From NCBI RefSeq assembly GCF_015711645.1, contig NZ_JABTEX010000005.1, positions 62,001-126,000 on the forward strand: 64,000 bases of DNA, read 5' to 3'. The DNA is from Planomonospora sp. ID82291 (GTDB lineage Bacteria > Actinomycetota > Actinomycetes > Streptosporangiales > Streptosporangiaceae). Position 1 is the stretch's first letter; every line of letters begins with the position of its first letter. The position numbers and the translations under genes were made by a program. Below are positions 26,315 to 33,980 of this stretch, piece by piece. The notes under the pieces were generated by a model that searched no databases, was not told where the DNA came from, and saw nothing but the letters and a program-made list of their open reading frames with translations.

Positions 26315-27834
26315 CTTCCTCCCTCAACGCCGCCCGCCGCGCCCGCGAGCTCGCCGGGCTGGCCGGCGGCCGGACCGTCGACGTGCTGGTGGTCGGGCTG
26401 GGCGCCACCGGCGCCGGCGCGGCCCTCGACGCCGCCTCGCGCGGCCTGTCGGTGGCCGCCGTCGACGCCTTCGACCTGGCCTTCGGCACCTCCCGGTGGA
26501 GCTCCAAGATGATCCACGGCGGGCTGCGCTACCTCGCCAGGGGGCAGGTCGGGGTGGCCCGCGAGAGCGCGGTGGAGCGCGGCGTCCTGCTCGCCCGCAC
26601 CGCGCCACACCTGGTGCGGGCCCAGCCGTACCTGCTCCCGCTGACCCCGGAGGTCTCCCGGCTCCGGGCGGCGACGGTGATGGCCGGCTACCGGCTCGGC
26701 GACGGGCTGCGCGCCGCCGCGCGCACGCCGCGGGGCCTGCTGCCCGGCCCGGCCCGGATCTCCGCCGGGCGGGCGCGCGAGCTGGCCGCCCCGCTGCGGG
26801 CCGGCGGCCTGCGCGGGGCGCTGCTGTCCTGGGACGGACGGCTGGTCGACGACGCCCGGCTGGTGGTGGCGCTGGCCAGGACGGCCGCCGCGCACGGCGC
26901 GGCGGTCCTGACCCGGTGCCGGGCGCTGGAGCTGGACGGCGGCGGGGCGCGGGTCCGCGACGAGCTCACCGGGGAGACCTTCACGATCCGGGCGCGGGCG
27001 GTGATCAACGCCACCGGGGTCTGGGCCGCCGGGCTCGACCCGCGGATCCGGCTGCGCCCCTCGCGCGGCACCCACCTGGTGCTCCGCCCCGAGACCCTGC
27101 CGGGGTTGCGGGCCGGCCTGCACGTGCCGATCCCGGGGACGGGCGACCGCTTCGCGCTGGTCCTGCCCCAGGCCGACGGGCGCATCTACGTCGGCCTGAC
27201 CGACGAGCCGGTGGAGGGGCCGGTCCCGGACGTGCCCGAGGCCCCCGAGCAGGACGTGGCGTTCCTGCTGGACGTGCTCGACTCGGTGCTGGAGACCCCG
27301 GTCCGGCGCGGGGACGTGGCCGGTGCCTTCGCCGGGCTGCGCCCGCTGCTGGCCGGCGGGGGGCGCACCGCCGACCTGTCCCGGCGCCACGCGCTGCGCA
27401 CCGCCGCCGGCGGGGTGGTCACGGTCGTGGGCGGCAAGCTCACCACCTACCGGCGGATGGCCGAGGACGCGGTCGACCTGGCGGTGCGCTCACGCGGCCT
27501 GGTCGCGGGGCCGAGCCGTACGGCGCGGCTGCCGCTGGTCGGGGCCGTCCCGGCCGGGCCCGCCCCCGCCGACCGGCTGGCCGCGCGGTACGGGAGCGAG
27601 GCGGGGGCCGTACGGGCCCTGATGGCGCGCGACCCCGCGCTGGCCGAGCCGCTGCCCACCGGGGTCACCGGGGCCGAGCTCGTCTGGGCGGTCCGGCACG
27701 AGGGGGCGCTGGACGCGGCCGACCTGCTGGACCGGCGGACCCGGATCGGCCTGGTGGCGCGGGATCGGGAGGCGGCCCTGCCCGCCGCGCGGGCGGCGCT
27801 CGCCTATCCGGCGGAGGAACCGCGCCGAGGGTGA
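26311..27834 (+). CDS. glpD: Glycerol-3-phosphate dehydrogenase (FAD-dependent)
   Basis: A 507-residue flavoprotein of the GlpD family. The dinucleotide-binding motif VLVVGLGATGAGAALDAASRG is at about 23-43, followed by the conserved SSKMIHGGLRYLARG. VINATGVWA, GTHLVL, PQADGRIYVGLTDE and GGKLTTYRRMAEDA follow, and a C-terminal helical cap domain closes the protein. It oxidises sn-glycerol 3-phosphate to dihydroxyacetone phosphate, feeding the quinone pool at the membrane. The start is TTG at 26311 overlapping the tetR stop, with GGAGAGG upstream; no ATG or GTG fits. The VGLGATG variant of the GxGxxG motif has alanine at the fifth place but is otherwise normal. Confidence 0.92.
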   Translation: MTSSLNAARRARELAGLAGGRTVDVLVVGLGATGAGAALDAASRGLSVAAVDAFDLAFGTSRWSSKMIHGGLRYLARGQVGVARESAVERGVLLARTAPHLVRAQPYLLPLTPEVSRLRAATVMAGYRLGDGLRAAARTPRGLLPGPARISAGRARELAAPLRAGGLRGALLSWDGRLVDDARLVVALARTAAAHGAAVLTRCRALELDGGGARVRDELTGETFTIRARAVINATGVWAAGLDPRIRLRPSRGTHLVLRPETLPGLRAGLHVPIPGTGDRFALVLPQADGRIYVGLTDEPVEGPVPDVPEAPEQDVAFLLDVLDSVLETPVRRGDVAGAFAGLRPLLAGGGRTADLSRRHALRTAAGGVVTVVGGKLTTYRRMAEDAVDLAVRSRGLVAGPSRTARLPLVGAVPAGPAPADRLAARYGSEAGAVRALMARDPALAEPLPTGVTGAELVWAVRHEGALDAADLLDRRTRIGLVARDREAALPAARAALAYPAEEPRRG

Positions 27835-27869
27835 ACTTTTTCAAACCTGCGGGCATACCCTCGAAACCG

Positions 27870-27888
27870 TTAGGTTAGTCTTACCTAA
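27870..27888. promoter_or_regulatory. IdeR/DmdR-type iron box
   Basis: TTAGGTTAGTCTTACCTAA matches the actinobacterial iron-box consensus TTAGGTTAGGCTAACCTAA at 17 of 19 positions. It lies 43 nt before the next start codon and would place that gene under iron-dependent repression. Confidence 0.85.
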
Positions 27889-27931
27889 GTCGGGATAGGG
27901 GGACCGAGAGGGCTCGGGGGAAGGGGGAGGA

Positions 27932-28846
27932 ATGACGGCGAAGGGATGCCCGCACTCCGCGTTCAGCCATACCGCGGAGATGCCGGTCCATGCCAGCGCG
28001 ACGGTCGGCGCCCGCTTCTGGCTGCTCATCGAGCACCCGGGACCCTGGGCCTCCCACCTGGAGGACTGCCGCCTGCCCGAGGACGTGCACACCCTCATCA
28101 AACGCGCCACCGTCCTGGGCGTCCGCCCCCAGCTCATCCGCCGGCCCGGCCGCCGGACGCCCTCGGGGCCCGGCATCCACGTCATGGTGGCCGACGCGCG
28201 CGGCCCCGAGCCGTGGCTCGCCGAGGGCGTCGTCGCAGGCCCCGACGATCTTGACCTGGACGCGCTGGTGGCCGGAGCGCTCCCCGCGTCCTGCATACTG
28301 GTGAGTGAGCCGGTTTTTCTGGTCTGCACGCACGCGAAGCGCAACGCGTGCTGCGCCCGCATTGGACTTCCCCTCGCTCGTTCGCTGGCCGAGGTTTGGC
28401 CGGACAGAACATGGGAAACATCACATGTTGGCGGAGATCGCTACGCCGCCAATCTCGTGTGCTTGCCACACGGCCTCTACTACGGCAGCATGTCTCAGGC
28501 TGCTGCGCTCGCAGCAGCGGACGCGTACCGGTCCGGCGAGGTCGTCCTCGACCGTTTCCGGGGACGCGCGGGCATTCCTGAGCCACTGCAAGCTGCCGAG
28601 CATTTCGTCCGTGCCCACACGGGAGAGCTCTCGGTCGGCGGAGTGGCCGTGGAGTCCTCCAGGTCGGACGGCGAAGCAACCGAGGCCATCGTGCGCGGTA
28701 GCGACGCTCGTTTTCGGGTAGTGGTTGAACCCATGACGCTCACGGCGCCATGTGGTACGGCTTGCGCCGACACGATCACCACCTATCGGCTGGTCGCGCT
28801 GGACAGGCTCTCACCTGTGCGGTACGCCACGCCCGTGCTGGCCTGA
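27932..28846 (+). CDS. Sucrase/ferredoxin-like family protein, iron-regulated
   Basis: A 304-residue protein of the sucrase/ferredoxin-like family, a thioredoxin-fold group. The cysteine-bearing motif VFLVCTHAKRNACCARIG near residues 128-145 is the ferredoxin-like segment (C-x7-C-C) found in these proteins; a later HVGGDRYAANLVCLPHGLYYG is also conserved. Early CPHSAF may contribute another Cys. The ATG at 27932 follows GGGGGAGG. The function is unproven; the iron box upstream suggests a part in iron acquisition or siderophore reduction. GC content drops from about 75-80% in the first 350 bp to about 60% from around 28290 onward, as if the 3' half had a different history. Confidence 0.82.
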   Translation: MTAKGCPHSAFSHTAEMPVHASATVGARFWLLIEHPGPWASHLEDCRLPEDVHTLIKRATVLGVRPQLIRRPGRRTPSGPGIHVMVADARGPEPWLAEGVVAGPDDLDLDALVAGALPASCILVSEPVFLVCTHAKRNACCARIGLPLARSLAEVWPDRTWETSHVGGDRYAANLVCLPHGLYYGSMSQAAALAAADAYRSGEVVLDRFRGRAGIPEPLQAAEHFVRAHTGELSVGGVAVESSRSDGEATEAIVRGSDARFRVVVEPMTLTAPCGTACADTITTYRLVALDRLSPVRYATPVLA

Positions 28847-28948
28847 TCGGGGAACATCGCGGCTGATCCACGCGTTGGCTCCAAGGATGTCAAAAGCGTC
28901 CAATGCGGCAGTAACCCGAAATTCTTCTCACTAGAAGGTGGTTTTCTC

Positions 28949-29263
28949 ATGTCTCAGGTACGTCGGCAGACCGCCCGTCCTCGGCCCAGCTGGGGCTGGC
29001 AGGATGACGCCGCGTGCCGGGGCGAGGACCTCGTGCTCTTCTTCGGTCCCGATGGTGAGCGTCAGCCCGAGCGTGACATCCGCGAGCGCAAGGCCAAGGC
29101 CATCTGCGCCCAGTGCCCCGTCCGCGCCGAATGCCTGGACTACGCCCTGTCCCGTCCGGAGAAGTACGGCACCTGGGGCGGGCTGAACGAGGACGAGCGC
29201 GCCTCCGAGCGCCGTCGTCGCATGCGCCGCGCCGCCAGCGCCGGCATCAGCGCCGTCGCCTGA
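28949..29263 (+). CDS. WhiB family transcriptional regulator
   Basis: A 104-residue WhiB-like protein. The [4Fe-4S] ligands are C23, C53, C56 and C62 (C-x29-C-x2-C-x5-C), followed by the turn GTWGGLNEDER and a basic C-terminal DNA-contact tail RRRRMRRAA. Family members bind the primary sigma factor through the cluster and respond to redox or NO while steering development or antibiotic tolerance. The ATG has AAGGTGG 7 nt upstream. I cannot assign it to a particular Wbl subclass by eye. The gene is monocistronic: a long hairpin follows 25 nt after the stop. Confidence 0.95.
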   Translation: MSQVRRQTARPRPSWGWQDDAACRGEDLVLFFGPDGERQPERDIRERKAKAICAQCPVRAECLDYALSRPEKYGTWGGLNEDERASERRRRMRRAASAGISAVA

Positions 29264-29287
29264 ACACCTCCACCCGGCTTCCCCCGT

Positions 29288-29333
29288 ACGTGTGATCTCG
29301 CTGGTCCCCTGACACCGCAGCGAGATCACACGT
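29288..29333. terminator. Perfect 16-bp hairpin after whiB
   Basis: Arms 29288-29303 and 29318-29333 are exact reverse complements with a 14-nt loop. It has no T-run. It sits between convergent whiB and rsgA and could end both, although 190 bp remain before the rsgA stop. Confidence 0.65.
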
Positions 29334-29525
29334 CGCCGTGTCCGGGGCCGTCGCGCCGACCCTCTTCCCCGCAGGACGCACCGGCGCTCTTCCTCGCAGG
29401 GCACCGCCGCGAGGACCCGCCCGCCGCCGAGCGGGATCCGGCGCCACCCCGCCGGACGCAGGCGCCGCGCCGAAGCCGTTCCCTCCGGCCCGGCGGCCGG
29501 AGAGAACCCCGCGTACCTCAGGCGG

Positions 29526-30644
29526 TCAGGGCCGGTTGCGGCCCGGCTTCCGCATCTCCTTGTGGATGACCTTCCACTTGTTCTGCAGTTCCTTGCGGAG
29601 CCGCGCGTCGGTCCGGGACGCCATCCAGACGGCCTCCCGCTGGAGCTTCCGCCAGCTGGCCAGCCGCCGCTCGGGAAGCGTGCCGTCCTCGATCGCGGCG
29701 ACGACCGCGCAGCCCGGCTCGCTGTCGTGACCGCAGTCGGCGAACCTGCACCGCTCGGCCAACTCCTCGACGTCGGAGAAGACCGCCTCCACGCCCTCGC
29801 CCATCTCGTACAGGCCGATGCGGCGGATGCCGGGCGTGTCGATGACCAGTCCGCCGCCGGGCAGCGGGATGAGCTCGCGGTGCACGGTGGTGTGCCGGCC
29901 CCGGCCGTCGCCCGCGCGGACCTGCTGGGTCTCCATCACCGCCGCCCCGGCCAGGGCGTTGACCAGCGTGGACTTGCCCGCGCCCGAAGCGCCCAGCACC
30001 ACCGCGGTGCGGGAGCCCTCCAGGTAGCCGCGGACGAGCTCCACCCCCTCGCCGGTGACCGAGCAGACGGCGTGCACGTCCACGCCGGGCGCGGCCGAGG
30101 CGACCTCGTCCATCAGGAAGGAGAGGCCGTCGCCGATCAGGTCGGCCTTGGTGACCAGGACGACCGGGTGTCCCCCGCTCTCCCAGGCCAGGGCGAGCAG
30201 CCGCTCGATCCGGCCCAGGTCGGCGGTGTCGGTGGCGTGCAGGGCGGGTTCGGCGACGAACACGACATCGACGTTGGCGGCCAGCACCTGCCCCCGGGAG
30301 TCGCCGGACAGGCCGCCCTGCGAGGTCCGGCCCACCCCTCCCCGGACGAAGGCGGTACGGCGCGGCAGCAGCGCCTCCAGTTCGAAGCGCCCCTCGGGGA
30401 GCCGGTGGAGCGCGGCCCAGTCCCCCACGCAGGGCAGGTCGACCGGGTCGGCGGCGGCGGCCCGCCGTACGCGGGCGCTGTAGTGGGCGGTCAGGTGGCC
30501 GTCGGCGCAGAGCACCTCGGCGGCGCCGCGGTCGACGCGGGCCACCCGGGCGGGCAGCGTCCCGGCGGGGAGCTCGGCGGCGAGAGAGTCGTTCCAGCCG
30601 AGCGAGGAGAGATCGTAGAAGTCAGGAAGGACTGACGAGGACAA
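29526..30644 (-). CDS. rsgA: Ribosome small-subunit-dependent GTPase A
   Basis: A 372-residue circularly permuted GTPase that helps late 30S maturation. Order of motifs: N-terminal OB-fold (about 30-105); G4 as VTKADL; G5-like CSVTGEG; G1 as GASGAGKST; switch region GDGRGRHTT; and G3 as DTPG. The C-terminal zinc module has C-x4-C-x-H (CRFADCGH) and a later Cys (EPGC). The start is TTG at 30644. Upstream lie a 17-codon leader ORF and a strong hairpin followed by TCTTTT, which look like an attenuator. Confidence 0.94.
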   Translation of the reverse strand: MSSSVLPDFYDLSSLGWNDSLAAELPAGTLPARVARVDRGAAEVLCADGHLTAHYSARVRRAAAADPVDLPCVGDWAALHRLPEGRFELEALLPRRTAFVRGGVGRTSQGGLSGDSRGQVLAANVDVVFVAEPALHATDTADLGRIERLLALAWESGGHPVVLVTKADLIGDGLSFLMDEVASAAPGVDVHAVCSVTGEGVELVRGYLEGSRTAVVLGASGAGKSTLVNALAGAAVMETQQVRAGDGRGRHTTVHRELIPLPGGGLVIDTPGIRRIGLYEMGEGVEAVFSDVEELAERCRFADCGHDSEPGCAVVAAIEDGTLPERRLASWRKLQREAVWMASRTDARLRKELQNKWKVIHKEMRKPGRNRP

Positions 30645-30670
30645 CGTGGGTACACCCTTTGCGGAAAAGA

Positions 30671-30712
30671 CCGGGTGCCCCGCGTTGCGGAGTCGGTTAG
30701 GCGGGCACCCGG
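30671..30712 (-). terminator. Attenuator-like hairpin in the rsgA leader
   Basis: CCGGGTGCCC (30671-30680) pairs perfectly with GGGCACCCGG (30703-30712), extended by two pairs past a bulged C. On the minus strand the hairpin is followed at once by TCTTTT, so it resembles an intrinsic terminator lying before rsgA. The stop codon of the leader ORF lies in the loop side of the stem. Confidence 0.65.
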
Positions 30713-30750
30713 AGGTCGACGGACGGCATGGTCGTCAGAAAGACCCGCAT
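30697..30750 (-). CDS. Putative 17-aa leader peptide upstream of rsgA
   Basis: ATG at 30750 preceded by GGGAGGTGAGG opens MRVFLTTMPSVDLRVPA and stops with TAA at 30699-30697 inside the first arm of the attenuator-like hairpin. The strong ribosome site and the placement argue that it is translated and that ribosome position affects hairpin formation. There is no run of a single amino acid that would reveal a sensed tRNA. The VDLR segment faintly recalls the HVDL motif of actinobacterial leader peptides such as the one at 33897. Confidence 0.5.
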   Translation of the reverse strand: MRVFLTTMPSVDLRVPA

Positions 30751-30807
30751 AGTCCTCACCTCCCGAATGTCGTGGCCGCCCGCGGACAGGGCGGCGGAAC
30801 CGGATCC

Positions 30808-30813
30808 ACTATA
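30808..30813 (-). promoter_or_regulatory. Likely -10 box for the rsgA leader transcript
   Basis: TATAGT read on the minus strand at 30813-30808, with TTGCGG about 19 nt further upstream as a long-spaced -35. Transcription would start about 50 nt before the leader-peptide ATG, which gives room for the ribosome site. Confidence 0.45.
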
Positions 30814-30912
30814 ACGCAGGCCCGCTCCACCGCCGCAATCCGTTAACCGTGCACGGAGCGGTGCCGCCGGCCGCGCAGCCCCTCCCCCGCATAGGCCCGC
30901 GCAGGCCTGCGG

Positions 30913-30942
30913 GGCGTCCCGCCCGGGCCCGAGCGGGACGCC
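30913..30942 (-). terminator. glyA terminator hairpin
   Basis: GGCGTCCCGC (30913-30922) and GCGGGACGCC (30933-30942) form a perfect 10-bp stem with a 10-nt loop, 6 nt past the glyA stop. It separates glyA from the rsgA leader promoter. Confidence 0.75.
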
Positions 30943-30948
30943 TCCGTC

Positions 30949-32208
30949 CTACAGGCCGGGGGCCGGGAAGTGCGAGGTCAGCTCGCGGACCTCGGCGTGC
31001 ACGCGGACGATGACCCGCTTGGCCTCGTCCTCGTCCTTGGCCAGGGCGGTGACGACCTGGTCGATCCAGGCGCCGATCTGCCGCATCTCGGCCACGCCCA
31101 TGCCCCGGCTGGTCACGCCGGCGGTGCCCAGGCGGATGCCCGAGGGGTCGAACGGCTTGCGCGGGTCGAACGGCACGGTGTTGTAGTTGGTCTCCAGGCC
31201 CGCCTTGTCCAGCGCCTGCGCGGCGGGCTTGCCGCCGACGCCCTTGGGGGTCAGGTCCATCAGGATGAGGTGGTTGTCGGTGCCGCCGGAGACCAGGTCG
31301 AACCCGCGGGCCAGCAGCTCCTCGGCCAGCGCGCGGGCGTTCATCACGACCTGGCGGGCGTAGTCCTTGAAGCCGTCGGTGGCGGCCTCCTTGAGCGCCA
31401 CCGCGATGGCCGCGGTGGTGTGGTTGTGCGGACCGCCCTGCAGGCCGGGGAAGACGGCCTTGTTCAGCGCGGCGGCGTGCTCGTCGGAGGTGGCCATCAG
31501 CATGGCGCCGCGGGGGCCGCGCAGCGTCTTGTGGGTGGTGGTGGAGATGACGTCGGCGTGCCCGACCGGTGACGGGTGGGCGCCGCCGGCGACCAGGCCG
31601 GCGATGTGCGCGATGTCGGCGGCCAGGACGGCGCCGACCTCGCGGGCGATCTCGGCGAAGGCCGGGAAGTCGATCGTGCGCGGGATCGCGGTGCCGCCGC
31701 AGAAGATCAGCTTGGGGCGCTCGCGCAGGGCGATCTCGCGGACCTCGTCCATGTCCACCCGGCCGGTGTCCTGGCGCACGCCGTACCGGACCGGGTTGAA
31801 CCACTTGCCGGTGGCCGAGACCGACCAGCCGTGGGTGAGGTGGCCGCCGAAGGGCAGGCCCATGCCCATCACGGTCTCGCCGGGCTGCAGGAAGGCCATG
31901 TAGATCGCGAGGTTGGCGGGCGAACCGGAGTAGGGCTGGACGTTGGCGTGGTTCACGCCGAACAGCGCCTTGGCCCGCTCGACGGCCACCGTCTCGATCT
32001 GGTCGATGACCTGCTGGCCCTCGTAGTAGCGCTTGCCCGGGTAGCCCTCGGAGTACTTGTTGGTGAGCACGGTGCCCGTGGCCTCGAGCACGGCCTTGGA
32101 GACGTAGTTCTCCGAGGCGATCAGCTTGACCGTGTCGGTCTGGCGGCGCTCCTCCGCCCTGATCAGGTCGGCGATCTGCGGATCGACGCTGGAAAGGGAA
32201 CCACTCAT
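30949..32208 (-). CDS. glyA: Serine hydroxymethyltransferase
   Basis: A 419-residue PLP enzyme, full length for GlyA. The PLP lysine is K227 in STTTHKTLRGPR. Other family blocks are LIASENYVSKAVLEA, NKYSEGYPGKRYYEG, NVQPYSGSPAN, HLTHGW, and GGTDNHL followed by LGTAGVTSRGM. It converts serine and tetrahydrofolate to glycine and methylene-tetrahydrofolate. The ATG at 32208 has GGGAG upstream. It follows the yihY-like gene on the same strand with a 106-bp gap and ends in a clear hairpin. Confidence 0.97.
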   Translation of the reverse strand: MSGSLSSVDPQIADLIRAEERRQTDTVKLIASENYVSKAVLEATGTVLTNKYSEGYPGKRYYEGQQVIDQIETVAVERAKALFGVNHANVQPYSGSPANLAIYMAFLQPGETVMGMGLPFGGHLTHGWSVSATGKWFNPVRYGVRQDTGRVDMDEVREIALRERPKLIFCGGTAIPRTIDFPAFAEIAREVGAVLAADIAHIAGLVAGGAHPSPVGHADVISTTTHKTLRGPRGAMLMATSDEHAAALNKAVFPGLQGGPHNHTTAAIAVALKEAATDGFKDYARQVVMNARALAEELLARGFDLVSGGTDNHLILMDLTPKGVGGKPAAQALDKAGLETNYNTVPFDPRKPFDPSGIRLGTAGVTSRGMGVAEMRQIGAWIDQVVTALAKDEDEAKRVIVRVHAEVRELTSHFPAPGL

Positions 32209-32314
32209 GGCGCCTTCACTCCCTGCCTACGTTGACGACGCGCGGAGACCCAGGCGCGCGGCCTCCGCCATTTCCGCTCCCCGGTGGTTGTTCCACCCAA
32301 TGCGCCAGTCGCGT

Positions 32315-33313
32315 TTAGACGATATCGGACTGTCCCGCCCGGCTGACCCGTCCCGTGCCGTCGGCGGGCCAGAGCCGGTCCACCTCGGCGTTGAGCGTGG
32401 CGCCGATGAGCACCGCCAGCGCCGTGATGTACAGCCACAGGAGCACCGCGATCGGGGAGGCCAGCGAGCCGTAGATGGACACCGGCGTGAACCAGTCGGC
32501 CAGCACCGCGCGCAGCACCGCGGCGCAGGCGATCCAGATGATCAGCGCCAGCACGGCGCCGGGCATCTCCCGCCACCAGCGCGTGCGCACCGGCACACTG
32601 ACGTGGTAGAGCAGCGTGAGGAAGAAGACGGATCCGACGACCACCACCGGCCAGTAGAGCACGTCCACCAGCCCTCCGTAGTCGCGCGGCAGCGTGCCGC
32701 GCAGCGCCTCGGGCCCGAGCACCAGGACCGGCATGACGAGCAGGCCGCTCAGCAGGCCCGCGAGGTAGAGCCCGAAGGACATCAGGCGGGTGCGGATGAT
32801 GCCGCGCTCCTCGCCGAGCCCGTAGGCCACCGTGATCAGGTCCACGTAGACGTACAGCGCCCGCGAGCCCGACCAGAGCGCGAGCACGAAGCCCAGCGAG
32901 ATGAGCGAGACCTGGTTCTCCGGTCTCAGCACGTCGGCGATGAGCGGGGTGACGACGGTGTCCACGGCGTTGTCGGTGAACAGCAGGTGGGCCTGCCGGT
33001 CGATCCAGAGGTTGACGTCCTGCACGGTCTCCGGCCCGAACACCTTGGTGAGCTGGCCGACCACGCCGATCAGGCCCAGCACGAACGGCGGGAGCGACAG
33101 CAGCGCGAAGAAGGCCGCCTCCCCCGCCAGGCCGGTGACCCGGTAGGCGACGCCCGCGTTCGTGGTGGCCACCGCCAGCGCCCACGTGCCGGTGCCGCGC
33201 ACCCAGGAGAGCCCGGCCCGCAGCCGGGCGCTGTGGCGGCGCAGCCGGGAGTGGCCCCGCGGCCGTCGCCGCTTCGGTCCCGACCTCCGCGCCGAGGCAT
33301 CAGTGGACGTCAT
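32315..33313 (-). CDS. YihY/BrkB-type integral membrane protein
   Basis: A 332-residue membrane protein. A basic N-terminus (RRSGPKRRRPRGHSRLRRH) is followed by six hydrophobic helices characteristic of the YihY/UPF0761 family, with the family segments FFALLSLPPFVLG, WSGSRALYVYVDLITVAYG and SPIAVLLWLYITALAVLIGATLNAE. The function of the family is unsettled; export or envelope roles have been proposed. I used the ATG at 33313 because it precedes the basic N-terminus; the open frame continuing upstream has repeat-like codons. No functional tie to glyA is apparent. Confidence 0.88.
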   Translation of the reverse strand: MTSTDASARRSGPKRRRPRGHSRLRRHSARLRAGLSWVRGTGTWALAVATTNAGVAYRVTGLAGEAAFFALLSLPPFVLGLIGVVGQLTKVFGPETVQDVNLWIDRQAHLLFTDNAVDTVVTPLIADVLRPENQVSLISLGFVLALWSGSRALYVYVDLITVAYGLGEERGIIRTRLMSFGLYLAGLLSGLLVMPVLVLGPEALRGTLPRDYGGLVDVLYWPVVVVGSVFFLTLLYHVSVPVRTRWWREMPGAVLALIIWIACAAVLRAVLADWFTPVSIYGSLASPIAVLLWLYITALAVLIGATLNAEVDRLWPADGTGRVSRAGQSDIV

Positions 33314-33550
33314 GGCACCCCACGGTATTCCCCCGCGCCGCCGTCCCACGAATCCGGCCGGTGACGATCCGCACGCATCCGCCACCCGTACGACCTGCGG
33401 CGAAACCGGCGAACCGGGGAGGGGGCGGCGAATCCGGCGGGCCCGGGAGGAGCGGCGGCGGCCGGATCCGCGGACCGCCCGGCGGGCACGGCCGCGCCCG
33501 CGGCGCCGGGCGTCCCGGGCCGGGCGCGGGCCCGGCGGCACAATGAAGGC

Positions 33551-33676
33551 ATGATCTGCGACTCCTGCAAGGACCGCCGCCACGAGGACTGCCGGGGCGG
33601 GACGTGGTGCGACTGCCAGCACCAGCCCTCCGCCGAGCCCCGCGAGTCCCCGCTGGACTGGCCCCGCCAGGGCTGA
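33551..33676 (+). CDS. 41-residue cysteine-rich microprotein
   Basis: ATG at 33551 opens MICDSCKDRRHEDCRGGTWC, followed by DCQHQ, and stops at 33674-33676. Five of its six cysteines are C3, C6, C14, C20 and C22, with histidines at 11 and 24. The CxxC...H..C...CxC...H spacing looks like a small zinc-binding fold. GAAGG lies upstream. I recognise the pattern as one seen in small actinobacterial hypothetical proteins but know no function. It stands alone between yihY and the sulfur leader. Confidence 0.7.
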   Translation: MICDSCKDRRHEDCRGGTWCDCQHQPSAEPRESPLDWPRQG

Positions 33677-33691
33677 GGCCCCGCCGCCGGC

Positions 33692-33752
33692 CGCCGTCGA
33701 GAACCGCCGTCGAGAACCGCCGCCGAGAGCCACCGTCGAGAACCGCCGCCAC
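33692..33752. repeat. Degenerate 13-15-bp tandem repeats
   Basis: CCGTCGAGAACCG and close variants (CCGCCGAGAGCCA) recur about four times head to tail just after the microprotein gene. They are non-coding as far as I can see. Confidence 0.75.
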
Positions 33753-33860
33753 CGGCCCCCGGTGGGCGCCGCCGGCCGCCGCCGGGGCCGCCGGGAGGGC
33801 CGGACCCGGCCCCGGGGACAAATGCGAGACCAAGACCACGTCCAGAGTGTGGACCCGATA

Positions 33861-33889
33861 TTGGACATCTCGGGCCGCCAAGGTATCGT
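33861..33889 (+). promoter_or_regulatory. Promoter of the sulfur-assimilation operon
   Basis: TTGGAC (33861-33866), a 17-nt spacer, then TATCGT (33884-33889). Transcription would begin about 33896, at or one base before the leader-peptide ATG, so the transcript would be leaderless. Confidence 0.55.
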
Positions 33890-33896
33890 CATCGAC

Positions 33897-33980
33897 ATGC
33901 CAGCGGACCCCATGCTCGTCGTGCGACGCCACGTCGACCTCCTGCGTGTCCGCAGCGCGATCTGTCGCAACGCCCGTTGA
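33897..33980 (+). CDS. 27-aa leader peptide of the sulfite reductase operon
   Basis: MPADPMLVVRRHVDLLRVRS, then AICRNAR and a stop. The core RRHVDLLRVRSAICR is the signature of a known family of actinobacterial putative leader peptides found before sulfur-metabolism genes. An alternative start is the second ATG at 33912. The single late Cys codon fits a role in sensing cysteine, by ribosome stalling, over the 163-nt leader before the reductase. A 5-bp hairpin (34035-34048) is the only clear structure I see downstream. Confidence 0.78.
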   Translation: MPADPMLVVRRHVDLLRVRSAICRNAR

